A DNA stretch of 55,693 nucleotides from a virus. Below the pieces are notes generated by a model, which made no database searches, was not told the origin of the DNA, and saw nothing but the letters and a program-made list of their open reading frames with translations. The translations under genes were made by a program, and so were the position numbers. Shown here one piece after another: positions 1 through 5,475 of the stretch; the first letter of the stretch is position 1; the number at the start of each line of letters is the position of its first letter. The stretch lies in the IMG/VR virus record IMGVR_UViG_3300030109_001698, positions 1-55,693 of that record. One strand, given 5' to 3'.

Positions 1-8
1 TATTTTAT

Positions 9-41
9 TATATTATCCAACACTAATCGTATTTAATTTGT
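9..41 (-). promoter_or_regulatory. Repeated leftward promoter element, copy H (divergent)
   Basis: On the minus strand the distal half reads ACAAA instead of ACGGA, followed by exactly 17 nt and TGGATAATATA. The central TACGA-type motif is retained. It points left, so its gene lies outside the window. Confidence 0.55.
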
Positions 42-46
42 GATGC

Positions 47-55
47 GTGTATAGC
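47..55 (-). repeat. GCTATACAC 9-mer repeat
   Basis: One of six exact copies of this 9-mer in the first 4.4 kb. The others are 1280-1288 and 2061-2069 (same orientation as this copy) and 3487-3495, 3597-3605 and 3611-3619 (opposite orientation). A one-mismatch copy is at 4439-4447. Several lie just upstream of the leftward promoter elements. Function is unknown; an upstream activator or operator site is possible. Confidence 0.45.
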
Positions 56-56
56 A

Positions 57-197
57 CTATTTATCATACCACACTCCGTATACTTTACAACCGTGATGTG
101 TGGTACAAAACAGTTTTCTTTTTATTTCTTTAGGTTTATTTACCTGGCTTTTGTCCCAGTATTTAGGATTCTTACTGTTTAGTTTTTTCTTTTTCAT
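57..197 (-). CDS. Small basic Cys/His-containing protein, unknown
   Basis: A 46-residue minus-strand frame opening with ATG and a Lys-rich stretch (MKKKKLNSKNPKYWDK) and ending with a Cys/His-containing tail (LFCTTHHGCKVYGVWYDK). It overlaps the upstream 46-residue membrane protein gene by 26 nt, which is longer than other overlaps in this block and lowers confidence. I do not recognise the family. The last gene of the operon that begins at 1358. An 8-bp inverted repeat (TACCACAC at 67-74, GTGTGGTA at 98-105) lies in its 3' end and could act in termination or mRNA folding. Confidence 0.45.
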   Translation of the reverse strand: MKKKKLNSKNPKYWDKSQVNKPKEIKRKLFCTTHHGCKVYGVWYDK

Positions 198-312
198 TGT
201 ATTTCTTTATATTATTATTAAATATATTTCTTCTTATACTACATTTTATTTGTGAGGTAACATACATTCCTATTACAATACCTACACCTAATACTATTAT
301 TAATTCTATCAT
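172..312 (-). CDS. Single-pass membrane microprotein
   Basis: A 46-residue frame with an N-terminal hydrophobic segment (residues 2-18, IELIIVLGVGIVIGMYV) followed by a polar, Lys-rich tail, giving a predicted N-out/C-in single-span inner-membrane protein. Its ATG follows the stop of the 203-residue gene in a TAATATG junction, the standard junction in this phage, so it is probably translated by coupling. Function is not recognised. Small membrane proteins in early phage operons often modify host envelope functions, but nothing here shows that. Confidence 0.55.
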   Translation of the reverse strand: MIELIIVLGVGIVIGMYVTSQIKCSIRRNIFNNNIKKYNEKEKTKQ

Positions 313-313
313 A

Positions 314-925
314 TTATTTTACTTTATATCTATGTCCATCTATTATTATTTCTACTGAACTTGGTGGTTCTTCTGTCCATTTATTCCAATAAGCATGTTG
401 CTCATGTACAAATACATCACCGTTTTCTAAGTTTTCTATCTGACCACCTGAGTATTTGAAATTAACCATATCTTCAGTATCTTGACACCTAAGGAAATTA
501 CCTAGTTTTGCTTCATGAACCCATTTAGGTACAAACTTACCATCTTCTATCATATTCGCTTGTTTAATATAATAGTTTTTGAGACAATAGTCTATTAAGT
601 ATTGTAATCTTTTTCTAGTACTATTTAACTTTATACGTTTTTTACTTTCAAATTTATTGTATTTACCTGTCCACTCTTGTTTCATTGTTCCTGTTATCCA
701 CTTGTAATCTTTATAATACTCTACATGTTGTTCGCATTTATTTAGTTGATACGCAGTATGTCCACCATTCATTCTTCTTACATAACCTGACTCAAACGAA
801 CCAACCTCTATGTATTCACCATATTGTTTAATTGGTAGTCTATATATTCTCGTACCATTACTTATTTGTTTATCAGTTGTAATATCCTTCCAACCTAATA
901 AATCTATTTGTTCTTTTAGTGTCAT
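314..925 (-). CDS. Hypothetical protein, 203 aa, early block
   Basis: The largest protein of the leftward block. I start it at the ATG at 925 (MTLKEQIDLLGWKDI) because this follows the stop of the upstream 56-residue gene in a TAATATG junction. The frame stays open to a TTG at 958, but that would overlap the upstream gene by 32 nt. The protein is rich in Lys, Tyr and Trp, with no signal peptide or TM segment. Visible landmarks are a GGH-TAYQLNKCEQ stretch and a C-terminal VEIIIDGHRYKVK. I do not recognise a family. Part of the operon running 1358 to 57 behind the promoter element at 1379-1411. Confidence 0.7.
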   Translation of the reverse strand: MTLKEQIDLLGWKDITTDKQISNGTRIYRLPIKQYGEYIEVGSFESGYVRRMNGGHTAYQLNKCEQHVEYYKDYKWITGTMKQEWTGKYNKFESKKRIKLNSTRKRLQYLIDYCLKNYYIKQANMIEDGKFVPKWVHEAKLGNFLRCQDTEDMVNFKYSGGQIENLENGDVFVHEQHAYWNKWTEEPPSSVEIIIDGHRYKVK

Positions 926-926
926 A

Positions 927-1097
927 TTATTTCTTTTCATTAACTTCTTGAATATCAATTAGTTGTGTCATGTAGTCACCATTATCTATCAACTCTATTT
1001 GTAAGTTTATAATCGCTTGTTTTTCGGTTACACCTTCTATTTCTACCATAGTTTTCATACTTATACAGTCTCTGTATACAATTTCATAATTTTTCAT
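927..1097 (-). CDS. Hypothetical protein, 56 aa
   Basis: A short minus-strand gene (MKNYEIVYRDCISMKTMVEI..., ending QEVNEKK). It sits between two longer genes: 18 nt downstream of the 80-residue gene and joined to the 203-residue gene by a TAATATG junction. This tight fit is the main support for it being real. Predicted soluble, acidic and alpha/beta. No family recognised. Confidence 0.65.
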   Translation of the reverse strand: MKNYEIVYRDCISMKTMVEIEGVTEKQAIINLQIELIDNGDYMTQLIDIQEVNEKK

Positions 1098-1115
1098 AGT
1101 TTTATTTTTTATTAA

Positions 1116-1358
1116 TTAGTTATTATCTTCATTTAAAAACCTATCACCGAACATATCTTCCCAGTCCATATCTGTTAGACACATATTAGTCCATGTAAAG
1201 AAGTCTCGTAATGTTTCTACAGTTAATTCACCCCAAAACTTATTATCTTGTAGTTTTTTTCTAATGTTTTGTGGGCCGTGTGTATAGCAACCTGAGTCTA
1301 TATACTCTTGTACTATAATTTTATACTCTGGTTTGAGTCTGTTCCATAAGTTATCCAT
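1116..1358 (-). CDS. Hypothetical protein, 80 aa
   Basis: Starts MDNLWNRLKPEYKIIVQEYI and ends in an acidic tail (NEDNN). Aromatic- and Asp-rich C-terminal half (FFTWTNMCLTDMDWEDMFGD). It is the first gene behind the promoter element at 1379-1411, 20 nt away, so it heads the 1358-57 operon. Family and function are unknown. No TM or signal peptide. Confidence 0.7.
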   Translation of the reverse strand: MDNLWNRLKPEYKIIVQEYIDSGCYTHGPQNIRKKLQDNKFWGELTVETLRDFFTWTNMCLTDMDWEDMFGDRFLNEDNN

Positions 1359-1378
1359 ATTATTATATTTTATTTGTT

Positions 1379-1411
1379 TATATTATCCATTAGTAATCGT
1401 ATTCAATCCGT
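1379..1411 (-). promoter_or_regulatory. Repeated leftward promoter element, copy G
   Basis: Minus strand: ACGGA, 17 nt (including TACGA), TGGATAATATA. It ends 20 nt before the ATG at 1358 and overlaps the last codons of the upstream gene (1390-1683), as expected for an internal promoter that starts a new transcription unit. Confidence 0.7.
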
Positions 1412-1683
1412 AATAGATCACGGTTCTCTTCAGACATAACTTCTAAATTATAAATGTAGTTTTCGTAATGACTAGAATCTACTCTTTCACTCCAAATATC
1501 TTCATTCATCCATTCTATTATGTCTTCACAAGTATTTATATTTTCTCTAATTACATTTTCAATCTTATAGTTTTGTAGTACGTTATTTAATTCTTTATCA
1601 GTTTGAACAAAGAACATACATATTACCCCGATAGTAAAACCAAATATACCACCTATTATTGTTGTTTGTGTTTCTATTTTCAT
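1390..1683 (-). CDS. Membrane-anchored small protein, 97 aa
   Basis: Has a single N-terminal hydrophobic segment (about residues 8-26, TTIIGGIFGFTIGVICMFF), then an acidic, Asn/Glu-rich region with helical character. Predicted N-in with the rest in the periplasm. It directly follows the lipoprotein gene (1695-1913) with an 11-nt gap. A TM protein with a long periplasmic part next to a small lipoprotein resembles an inner/outer spanin pair, but I see no specific spanin signature and the genes sit in an early-type block. Unknown function. Confidence 0.65.
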   Translation of the reverse strand: MKIETQTTIIGGIFGFTIGVICMFFVQTDKELNNVLQNYKIENVIRENINTCEDIIEWMNEDIWSERVDSSHYENYIYNLEVMSEENRDLLRIEYDY

Positions 1684-1694
1684 ATTTTTTTTAT

Positions 1695-1913
1695 TTAGTC
1701 AATTTCATCACAGTTTTCACACTCATCTTTATAATATTCATTAATTAAACTATCTCTTTCGTACATATAATCTATCCATAGTTTATCTAGTTTATAGTTT
1801 ATTTTAACTTGTTTCTGTGTTACTTGAGTAGTTCCACAACTCATCATCATTAGTCCTAAAACTAAAGATATCCACGTTATTATAAATATATTTCTACTTT
1901 TTCTTTCACTCAT
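1695..1913 (-). CDS. Small lipoprotein, 72 aa
   Basis: N-terminal basic residues (MSERKSRN), a hydrophobic core and a lipobox ending MMMSC, giving a predicted signal-peptidase-II cleavage before Cys26. The mature part is about 47 residues (CGTTQVTQKQVKINYK..., acidic C-terminus with a CENC pair). It would be anchored in the host envelope. Phage lipoproteins of this size include superinfection-exclusion proteins and outer spanins; the sequence does not decide between these. It lies in a run of membrane genes with the 26-residue TM protein upstream and the 97-residue TM protein downstream. Confidence 0.7.
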   Translation of the reverse strand: MSERKSRNIFIITWISLVLGLMMMSCGTTQVTQKQVKINYKLDKLWIDYMYERDSLINEYYKDECENCDEID

Positions 1914-1917
1914 AATT

Positions 1918-1998
1918 TTATTGTTTTCTATTTAATATTATACTTATCATTACTACAAAATATACTAATAGTAATATTCCTTTTATATATACTTCCAT
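1918..1998 (-). CDS. 26-residue transmembrane microprotein
   Basis: A tiny frame (MEVYIKGILLLVYFVVMISI, then ILNRKQ) that is almost entirely one TM helix with a basic tail. The start overlaps the stop of the 83-residue gene (TAATG), and its stop lies 4 nt before the lipoprotein ATG, so it fits the operon exactly. Composition and coupling support it; length makes it uncertain. Confidence 0.5.
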   Translation of the reverse strand: MEVYIKGILLLVYFVVMISIILNRKQ

Positions 1999-2249
1999 TA
2001 ATCTAGTCCGTCTCTATTACCTCTTAGTATACCACTCTTCTTGTCGTGTTGGTGGAGGTCGTGTATAGCACTCGAAAGAGGACTTATCTCACGTTTAACT
2101 TCGTTATCCCATATTTCTTGGGCCTCTTTATTTACTACTGGTGGAAGTAAATAATAACCTAAGTGATGTTCTTGACCGAAACTATCTATCACATGGACAT
2201 TATAGTGTGTATTACCTTCGTACTTATCTATTATTATTCTTCTACTCAT
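1998..2249 (-). CDS. Hypothetical protein, 83 aa
   Basis: I use the ATG at 2249 (MSRRIIIDKYEGNTHYNVHV), which has an A-rich leader, rather than the in-frame GTG at 2273. Middle part is His-rich (GQEHHLGYYLLPP; AIHDLHQHDKK). Predicted soluble, beta-rich N-terminal half. Overlaps the following 26-residue TM gene by TAATG. No family recognised. Confidence 0.65.
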   Translation of the reverse strand: MSRRIIIDKYEGNTHYNVHVIDSFGQEHHLGYYLLPPVVNKEAQEIWDNEVKREISPLSSAIHDLHQHDKKSGILRGNRDGLD

Positions 2250-2299
2250 TTTCTTATTTGTTTTATAATCCACTTTTCGTTATAACTTTTCTTTTTCAT
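2246..2299 (-). CDS. Possible 17-residue coupled microORF
   Basis: ATG at 2299 overlaps the TGA of the 85-residue gene (ATGA), and its own TGA overlaps the ATG at 2249 (ATGA). It encodes a basic 17-mer (MKKKSYNEKWIIKQIRK). The double ATGA coupling suggests that it bridges translation between its neighbours; the peptide itself may have no role. Confidence 0.3.
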   Translation of the reverse strand: MKKKSYNEKWIIKQIRK

Positions 2300-2553
2300 A
2301 ATTTTTCTACTTTTTCACCGTTAACAATTAGTTCGTACTCACCATATTCTTTACGAGTCTTTACATACTCTAACGGAAACTCTTGGTGAGTCTTAAATGA
2401 AGAATATCCATTTGGTCCTTCACTTAGTATTTCTACATCACCATAACCTACCCAGTAAGGATTGTGGTTCATCTCTACTATTATTTGTTTTTTTTCTTTT
2501 ACGTTACTATAGTCTTGTTGTAAGAACATAGTTTTTAATTCTTGTCTAGTCAT
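2296..2553 (-). CDS. Hypothetical protein, 85 aa
   Basis: Starts MTRQELKTMFLQQDYSNVKE. The middle has a beta-type pattern (NPYWVGYGDVEILSEGPNGY) and the end reads YELIVNGEKVEKL. No TM. It lies 2 nt after the 48-residue gene and ends in an ATGA junction. Unknown family. Confidence 0.65.
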   Translation of the reverse strand: MTRQELKTMFLQQDYSNVKEKKQIIVEMNHNPYWVGYGDVEILSEGPNGYSSFKTHQEFPLEYVKTRKEYGEYELIVNGEKVEKL

Positions 2554-2555
2554 AG

Positions 2556-2702
2556 TTATATATCTTTATCTGTTAATAAATCTTTTATTTCGTCTTGTGC
2601 ACTTTCCAACCATTTATCTATACAATCAGTGTATGGATCGAAGTCTGGTAAGTATTTAATTAATAATCTTTTTAATTCTTTAAGTTCAGTTAGTTTGTTC
2701 AT
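2556..2702 (-). CDS. Hypothetical protein, 48 aa
   Basis: A short helical acidic protein (MNKLTELKELKRLLIKYLPD..., ending DLLTDKDI). It is the first gene of the operon running 2702-1390. Its ATG is only 13 nt from the end of the promoter element at 2716-2748, so the mRNA would have a very short leader. Family unknown. Confidence 0.6.
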   Translation of the reverse strand: MNKLTELKELKRLLIKYLPDFDPYTDCIDKWLESAQDEIKDLLTDKDI

Positions 2703-2715
2703 AATTTTATTTTAT

Positions 2716-2748
2716 TATATTATCCAATAGTGTTTGTATTCAGTCCGT
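2716..2748 (-). promoter_or_regulatory. Repeated leftward promoter element, copy F
   Basis: Minus strand: ACGGA, 17 nt, TGGATAATATA, ending 13 nt before the ATG at 2702. It lies directly downstream of a hairpin that closes the preceding transcription unit. Confidence 0.7.
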
Positions 2749-2755
2749 AAAAGTG

Positions 2756-2799
2756 TGACAAAAGGGTGTTACTCTATTTCCTTAACACCCTAATGTCAT
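2756..2799 (-). terminator. Hairpin terminator after the 83-aa gene
   Basis: An 8-bp perfect stem, AGGGTGTT (2763-2770) with AACACCCT (2784-2791), extended by TGACA/TGTCA (2756-2760 and 2795-2799). Read leftward it is followed by a moderately T-rich tract (CCCTTTTGTCACACTTTT). It lies 12 nt past the stop of the gene at 2811 and just before the next promoter element. Confidence 0.55.
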
Positions 2800-2810
2800 A
2801 CTCCAACTAA

Positions 2811-3062
2811 CTAAACTAGTTCCTTACCTCTTAGTATCATTGGTATATTATTGGTCGCGGTGTAAGACTTATACTTTTCCCAACATGGTAGAGTAGTCAA
2901 AGTTTCTTTCATTATATCGAATACTTTATCGTGGTTATAAGTTATTTCTTTACCTTTTTTCGTTACGAAAGTTATAATTTGGTTTTTACCGATTAATGAC
3001 TTTCTTACTACAAATCTTTTAGATTTTAATACATTTACTGTGTTTTTTTCTTTGTTTTTCAT
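2811..3062 (-). CDS. Small basic early protein, paralogue of 4139-4363
   Basis: An 83-residue Lys-rich protein. Residues about 15-60 (KRFVVRKSLIGKNQIITF ... TKKGKEITYNHDKV) and the following C-W-x-KYKSYTATNNIP motif match the 74-residue protein at 4139-4363 nearly residue for residue, so the two are paralogues. Single-gene unit: promoter element at 3106-3138 (43-nt leader) and hairpin at 2756-2799. Basic charge suggests nucleic-acid or ribosome contact, but no known domain is visible. Confidence 0.7.
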   Translation of the reverse strand: MKNKEKNTVNVLKSKRFVVRKSLIGKNQIITFVTKKGKEITYNHDKVFDIMKETLTTLPCWEKYKSYTATNNIPMILRGKELV

Positions 3063-3105
3063 AATTTTTTTAGTTTAGTTTAGTTTATATTTATTTTATT
3101 ACATT

Positions 3106-3138
3106 TATATTATCCAATACTTTTCGTTTTTGTTCCGT
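3106..3138 (-). promoter_or_regulatory. Repeated leftward promoter element, copy E
   Basis: Minus strand: ACGGA, 17 nt (with AACGA in the middle), TGGATAATATA, 43 nt upstream of the ATG at 3062. Confidence 0.7.
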
Positions 3139-3188
3139 AAAAGTATATTATTTGTTTAGTTGATATTTTTAGTTAGTAGGTATTAGTC

Positions 3189-3434
3189 TTACCTTGATTG
3201 TGTATGACTAAAACTTTTATGGAATACTAGTCTATCTTTGAAATTATTATAATCAAAATACTTATTATTATTATAGTGTTCGTCGAGACTTATATAACAG
3301 TAACCTTTTATATTTAAGTGTTCAGTATAATACTTATCAAACCATTTTGGTAATTGGTGTAATTGGTATGGTAAATAAATTTTATTATTTAATTTAATAA
3401 TTTGAAGAGAGGAGAATTTAATTTTATTATTCAT
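3189..3434 (-). CDS. Hypothetical protein, 81 aa
   Basis: Starts MNNKIKFSSLQIIKLNNKIYL; rich in Tyr, Asn, His and Lys, predicted soluble. A monocistronic unit: its ATG is 11 nt from the end of the promoter element at 3446-3478 and the next element lies beyond its stop. No recognisable domain. Confidence 0.6.
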   Translation of the reverse strand: MNNKIKFSSLQIIKLNNKIYLPYQLHQLPKWFDKYYTEHLNIKGYCYISLDEHYNNNKYFDYNNFKDRLVFHKSFSHTQSR

Positions 3435-3445
3435 AACTTTTTTAT

Positions 3446-3478
3446 ATTATTATCCAAACCACTTCGTCGCTCCTCCGT
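3446..3478 (-). promoter_or_regulatory. Repeated leftward promoter element, copy D
   Basis: Minus strand: ACGGA, 17 nt (with GACGA), TGGATAATAAT, ending 11 nt before the ATG at 3434. Its distal part belongs to a 16-bp exact repeat (3465-3480) shared with copy C (3580-3595). Confidence 0.65.
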
Positions 3479-3560
3479 GTCTCGGTGCTATACACCACAC
3501 ACCTTCGGTGTTCAGTCGGTGTGCCTCGCTTGTATGGACAATGAAGTTCCAATCGTTTAT
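3479..3560 (-). ncRNA. Candidate small leftward RNA with alternative hairpins
   Basis: About 80 nt between promoter copies C and D with no minus-strand ATG frame. It can form CACACC (3498-3503) paired with GGTGTG (3518-3523), or the exclusive smaller hairpin ACACC-TTC-GGTGT (3499-3511). A promoter with no gene behind it suggests either a small RNA or a tandem promoter for the 81-residue gene. Confidence 0.25.
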
Positions 3561-3593
3561 TATATTATCCAAAGAGTGTCGTCGCTCCTCCGT
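3561..3593 (-). promoter_or_regulatory. Repeated leftward promoter element, copy C
   Basis: Minus strand: ACGGA, 17 nt (with GACGA), TGGATAATATA. No minus-strand start codon follows for about 125 nt, until the gene at 3434. Confidence 0.6.
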
Positions 3594-3610
3594 GTTGCTA
3601 TACACTTCGT

Positions 3611-3636
3611 GCTATACACGAGTGCCTTTCGGCACT
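3611..3636. terminator. Hairpins downstream of the 51-aa gene
   Basis: AGTGCC (3621-3626), loop TTTC, GGCACT (3631-3636) is a perfect 6-bp stem just past the stop of the leftward 51-residue gene (3644). A second small palindrome, CGTG-CTATA-CACG, overlaps the GCTATACAC repeat beside it. No clear T-tract follows, so termination is only probable. Confidence 0.35.
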
Positions 3637-3643
3637 TCATGTT

Positions 3644-3799
3644 TTACAGTAACTCAACTGACATGTTTAATGAATCCCACAAGTCTCCATACTCAGACTC
3701 ATAGATATTATCAAGAGTATACACTGTGTTGTTGATAGTCATTTCATAGATGTCATTATCTTCATCTAGTTTTATTGTAATTATAGGTTTTAGTTTCAT
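3644..3799 (-). CDS. Hypothetical protein, 51 aa
   Basis: An acidic short protein (MKLKPIITIKLDEDNDIYEM..., ending NMSVELL) with an alternating beta-type N-terminus. It follows the 76-residue gene by 25 nt in one operon headed by the promoter element at 4089-4121, and a hairpin lies just past its stop. Family not recognised. Confidence 0.6.
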   Translation of the reverse strand: MKLKPIITIKLDEDNDIYEMTINNTVYTLDNIYESEYGDLWDSLNMSVELL

Positions 3800-3824
3800 A
3801 GTTTTAATTTTATTTAGTTAGTTA

Positions 3825-4055
3825 TTATATATTAATAATTAGATATGATAATTCTACATCTTTAGATATATGATGAGAGAATGGTATTTTATTATTTAAT
3901 AATTCTATCATAATTTCTTTTATATTACTAGTATATTCGAACACTACTATAGAATCGTCATCATGGTGTGGATGTAGTTCTCTTTCTACTTCACAGTCGA
4001 TTAGATAGTGGTATTCAGAGTCTGATAGTTTTGGTAAATTAATTAGTTTAGTCAT
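3825..4055 (-). CDS. Hypothetical protein, 76 aa
   Basis: Starts MTKLINLPKLSDSEYHYLID; the middle is His/Asp-rich (ELHPHHDDDSIVVFEY) and the end hydrophobic (VELSYLIINI). Predicted small alpha/beta soluble protein. First gene behind the promoter element at 4089-4121 (33-nt leader). Unknown. Confidence 0.65.
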   Translation of the reverse strand: MTKLINLPKLSDSEYHYLIDCEVERELHPHHDDDSIVVFEYTSNIKEIMIELLNNKIPFSHHISKDVELSYLIINI

Positions 4056-4088
4056 AGTTTTATTTATTTAGTTAGTTATTTATTTATA

Positions 4089-4121
4089 TATATTATCCAA
4101 TTATATTAGTATTCTCTCTGT
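4089..4121 (-). promoter_or_regulatory. Repeated leftward promoter element, copy B
   Basis: Minus strand: ACAGA (one change from ACGGA), 17 nt, TGGATAATATA. Heads the 4055-3644 operon. Confidence 0.65.
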
Positions 4122-4138
4122 ATTCCAAACACTCTGTA

Positions 4139-4363
4139 TTATCTACAGAATGTTGGAATGTTATTTGTATTTGTGTATGACTTATACTTCTTGAAACAGT
4201 TCATAGATTCAAATCTATCTTTATTTCTTTCATACACTTCATCATGGTTGTAAGTAACTTCTTTACCTTTCTTAGTAGTGAATGTGATGATTGTGTTTGT
4301 ACCAATTAGAGATTTTCTGATTACAAATCTTTTAGTAATAATTTTGTTTAGTTTAGTTTTCAT
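4139..4363 (-). CDS. Small basic early protein, paralogue of 2811-3062
   Basis: 74 residues. The shared block runs TKRFVIRKSLIGTNTIITFT, then TKKGKEVTYNHDEVY, then CFKKYKSYTNTNNIP. It is the first gene of the leftward block, 36 nt from the promoter element at 4400-4432. The two paralogues bracket the right half of the block. No known domain; high Lys/Thr/Asn content. Confidence 0.7.
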   Translation of the reverse strand: MKTKLNKIITKRFVIRKSLIGTNTIITFTTKKGKEVTYNHDEVYERNKDRFESMNCFKKYKSYTNTNNIPTFCR

Positions 4364-4399
4364 AATTTATTTATTTATTTAATTAATATTCTATTCATA

Positions 4400-4432
4400 T
4401 ATATTATCCATCATCAGTCGTCACTGCTCCGT
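4400..4432 (-). promoter_or_regulatory. Repeated leftward promoter element, copy A
   Basis: Minus strand: ACGGA, 17 nt (with GACGA), TGGATAATATA. The rightmost copy; it marks the start of the leftward block. Confidence 0.7.
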
Positions 4433-4785
4433 GTCTATGCTATACATCAGGAGCGGGGGACATTTCCTGAAACATTTGATGGAACATCTATTTGTAGTTG
4501 TTGAGGTTAGATACATTAGTGACTAGATATTACAGGAGCAAGAAGCCAAACGAATAATAAGCAAATCTGTAGGAACCAAAGCGGGGTGGGCAAAAAAAAT
4601 CAATTTCCCTTTTTCAAAAAAAGCGGGGAGGATAGGAGCAGCACCCTACCCCTATATTTATAATGTACTTTTTTTTAGAAGGGCCGCCCCTTTTTATAGA
4701 AGGTACCGTTAAATATAAGCGGGCTATGTTAAATAAAGAAATTAACATGTAATTATTAGTATTAATAACACAAAGACAAGAAATT
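4433..4785. other. Noncoding divergence region with G-runs and hairpins
   Basis: About 350 bases without a credible gene, between the leftward early-type block and the rightward genes. It holds four AGCGGG motifs (at 4452, 4580, 4622 and 4718), poly-A and poly-T tracts, a terminator-like hairpin (AGAAGGG 4677-4683, loop CCGC, CCCTTTTT to 4695), and an ATGTTAA/TTAACAT inverted repeat (about 4726-4749). The rightward promoter is expected here but I cannot identify a clear host-type (TTTG/TAnnTTTG) match. Confidence 0.5.
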
Positions 4786-5244
4786 ATGGGTTATACACCG
4801 TTCAAGATGAAAGGACCTTCTTTATATAATAGTCCAAATAAAAAATTTAAGAATGTAAGTAAAAAAGTATCTAAGGCTATGAAAGATGCTGAAAAAGGAT
4901 ATTCTACACTAGATGCTTTCAACGATGAAGGTAAAATAAGTAAGGTGGACATTTCAAATAGAATGCTAGACAAAGAAATAGAAAGAAGAAAGAGTGGAGG
5001 TAAAGTAGGGACGGTTTCGTCTCCTGGTGATGAATATATGAAGAAACTAAACAGAAAAGATCGAAACGTACACTATGACCCAAAAAATAATACACAATAT
5101 AGAACGTTTCACGACAAAAAAAACAACATGGTCTACATGCATAATAGAAACGCGTTACTAGGTGAAAAAACCGTGGATCATCCTAAATATGGCCCTCAAA
5201 CTACTGGAGAATATAAAGATATAACAGGTAAGAAAGGAAAATAA
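4786..5244 (+). CDS. FKMKG-signature basic protein, 152 aa
   Basis: First rightward gene. It opens MGYTPFKMKGPSLYNSPNKK, carrying the PFKMKG signature and a following S-P-x-K motif shared by about ten proteins of this phage. The rest is Lys/Asn/Asp-rich with no TM or signal peptide (predicted basic, partly disordered), including KNNTQYRTFHDKKNNMVYMH and a Gly/Lys tail. Its stop overlaps the next ATG (TAATGG). Function is unknown. A virion-associated or DNA-bound small protein is an inference from charge and location only. Confidence 0.75.
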   Translation: MGYTPFKMKGPSLYNSPNKKFKNVSKKVSKAMKDAEKGYSTLDAFNDEGKISKVDISNRMLDKEIERRKSGGKVGTVSSPGDEYMKKLNRKDRNVHYDPKNNTQYRTFHDKKNNMVYMHNRNALLGEKTVDHPKYGPQTTGEYKDITGKKGK

Positions 5245-5474
5245 TGGCCGAAAAACGACCAGGTAACTCACAAGGGCTTAGTCCAACAGCTTTAAGAGCT
5301 AAACGAGCAAGAGACAAAGCTGCGGCTATGACCACTAAAAGAAAAAATAGAAAAGCAGAGAATCAGAGGATAGGACAAAGACCAGATAGTGATCTACATC
5401 ACACATCATCAGGTACAGTAAAAAGAACATCGATAGCTTATAACAGAGCGACACACGATAGAAAAGAAGTATAA
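5244..5474 (+). CDS. Small Arg/Lys-rich protein with DLHH motif
   Basis: 76 residues, extremely basic (SPTALRAKRARDKAAAMTTK, RKNRKAENQR), then SDLHHTSSGTVKRTSIAYNR. The D-L-H-H and later N-R residues recall compact HNH-type nuclease-like or nucleic-acid-binding small proteins, but the match is too weak for a call. Overlaps the preceding gene by one base and precedes the next by 1 nt. Confidence 0.65.
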   Translation: MAEKRPGNSQGLSPTALRAKRARDKAAAMTTKRKNRKAENQRIGQRPDSDLHHTSSGTVKRTSIAYNRATHDRKEV

Positions 5475-5475
5475 T

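Noticed and set aside
67-105. 8-bp inverted repeat as a phage attachment or operator site
   Set aside because: It lies within a small coding frame, occurs once, and no integrase or repressor gene is present in the window.
926-958. Upstream TTG start at 958 for the 203-residue gene
   Set aside because: It would overlap the preceding 56-residue gene by 32 nt, while the ATG at 925 forms the standard TAATATG junction.
1390-1913. Spanin pair (TM protein plus lipoprotein)
   Set aside because: The arrangement fits loosely, but no Rz/Rz1-like coiled-coil or Pro-rich pattern is visible and the genes lie in an early-type operon far from the lysis genes. Left as unknown envelope proteins.
3402-3735. 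Two rightward frames (100 and 75 codons) over the 3.4-3.7 kb region
   Set aside because: They cross two promoter elements, a leftward gene and several hairpins, and their Cys/Ser/Phe-rich products look like translated noncoding DNA.
9-4410. TTATCCA in each leftward repeat read as DnaA boxes and an origin of replication
   Set aside because: Only 7 of 9 positions of TTATCCACA match, copies are spread over 4.4 kb, all in one orientation, at fixed distance from ACGGA and near gene starts. A promoter explains this better.
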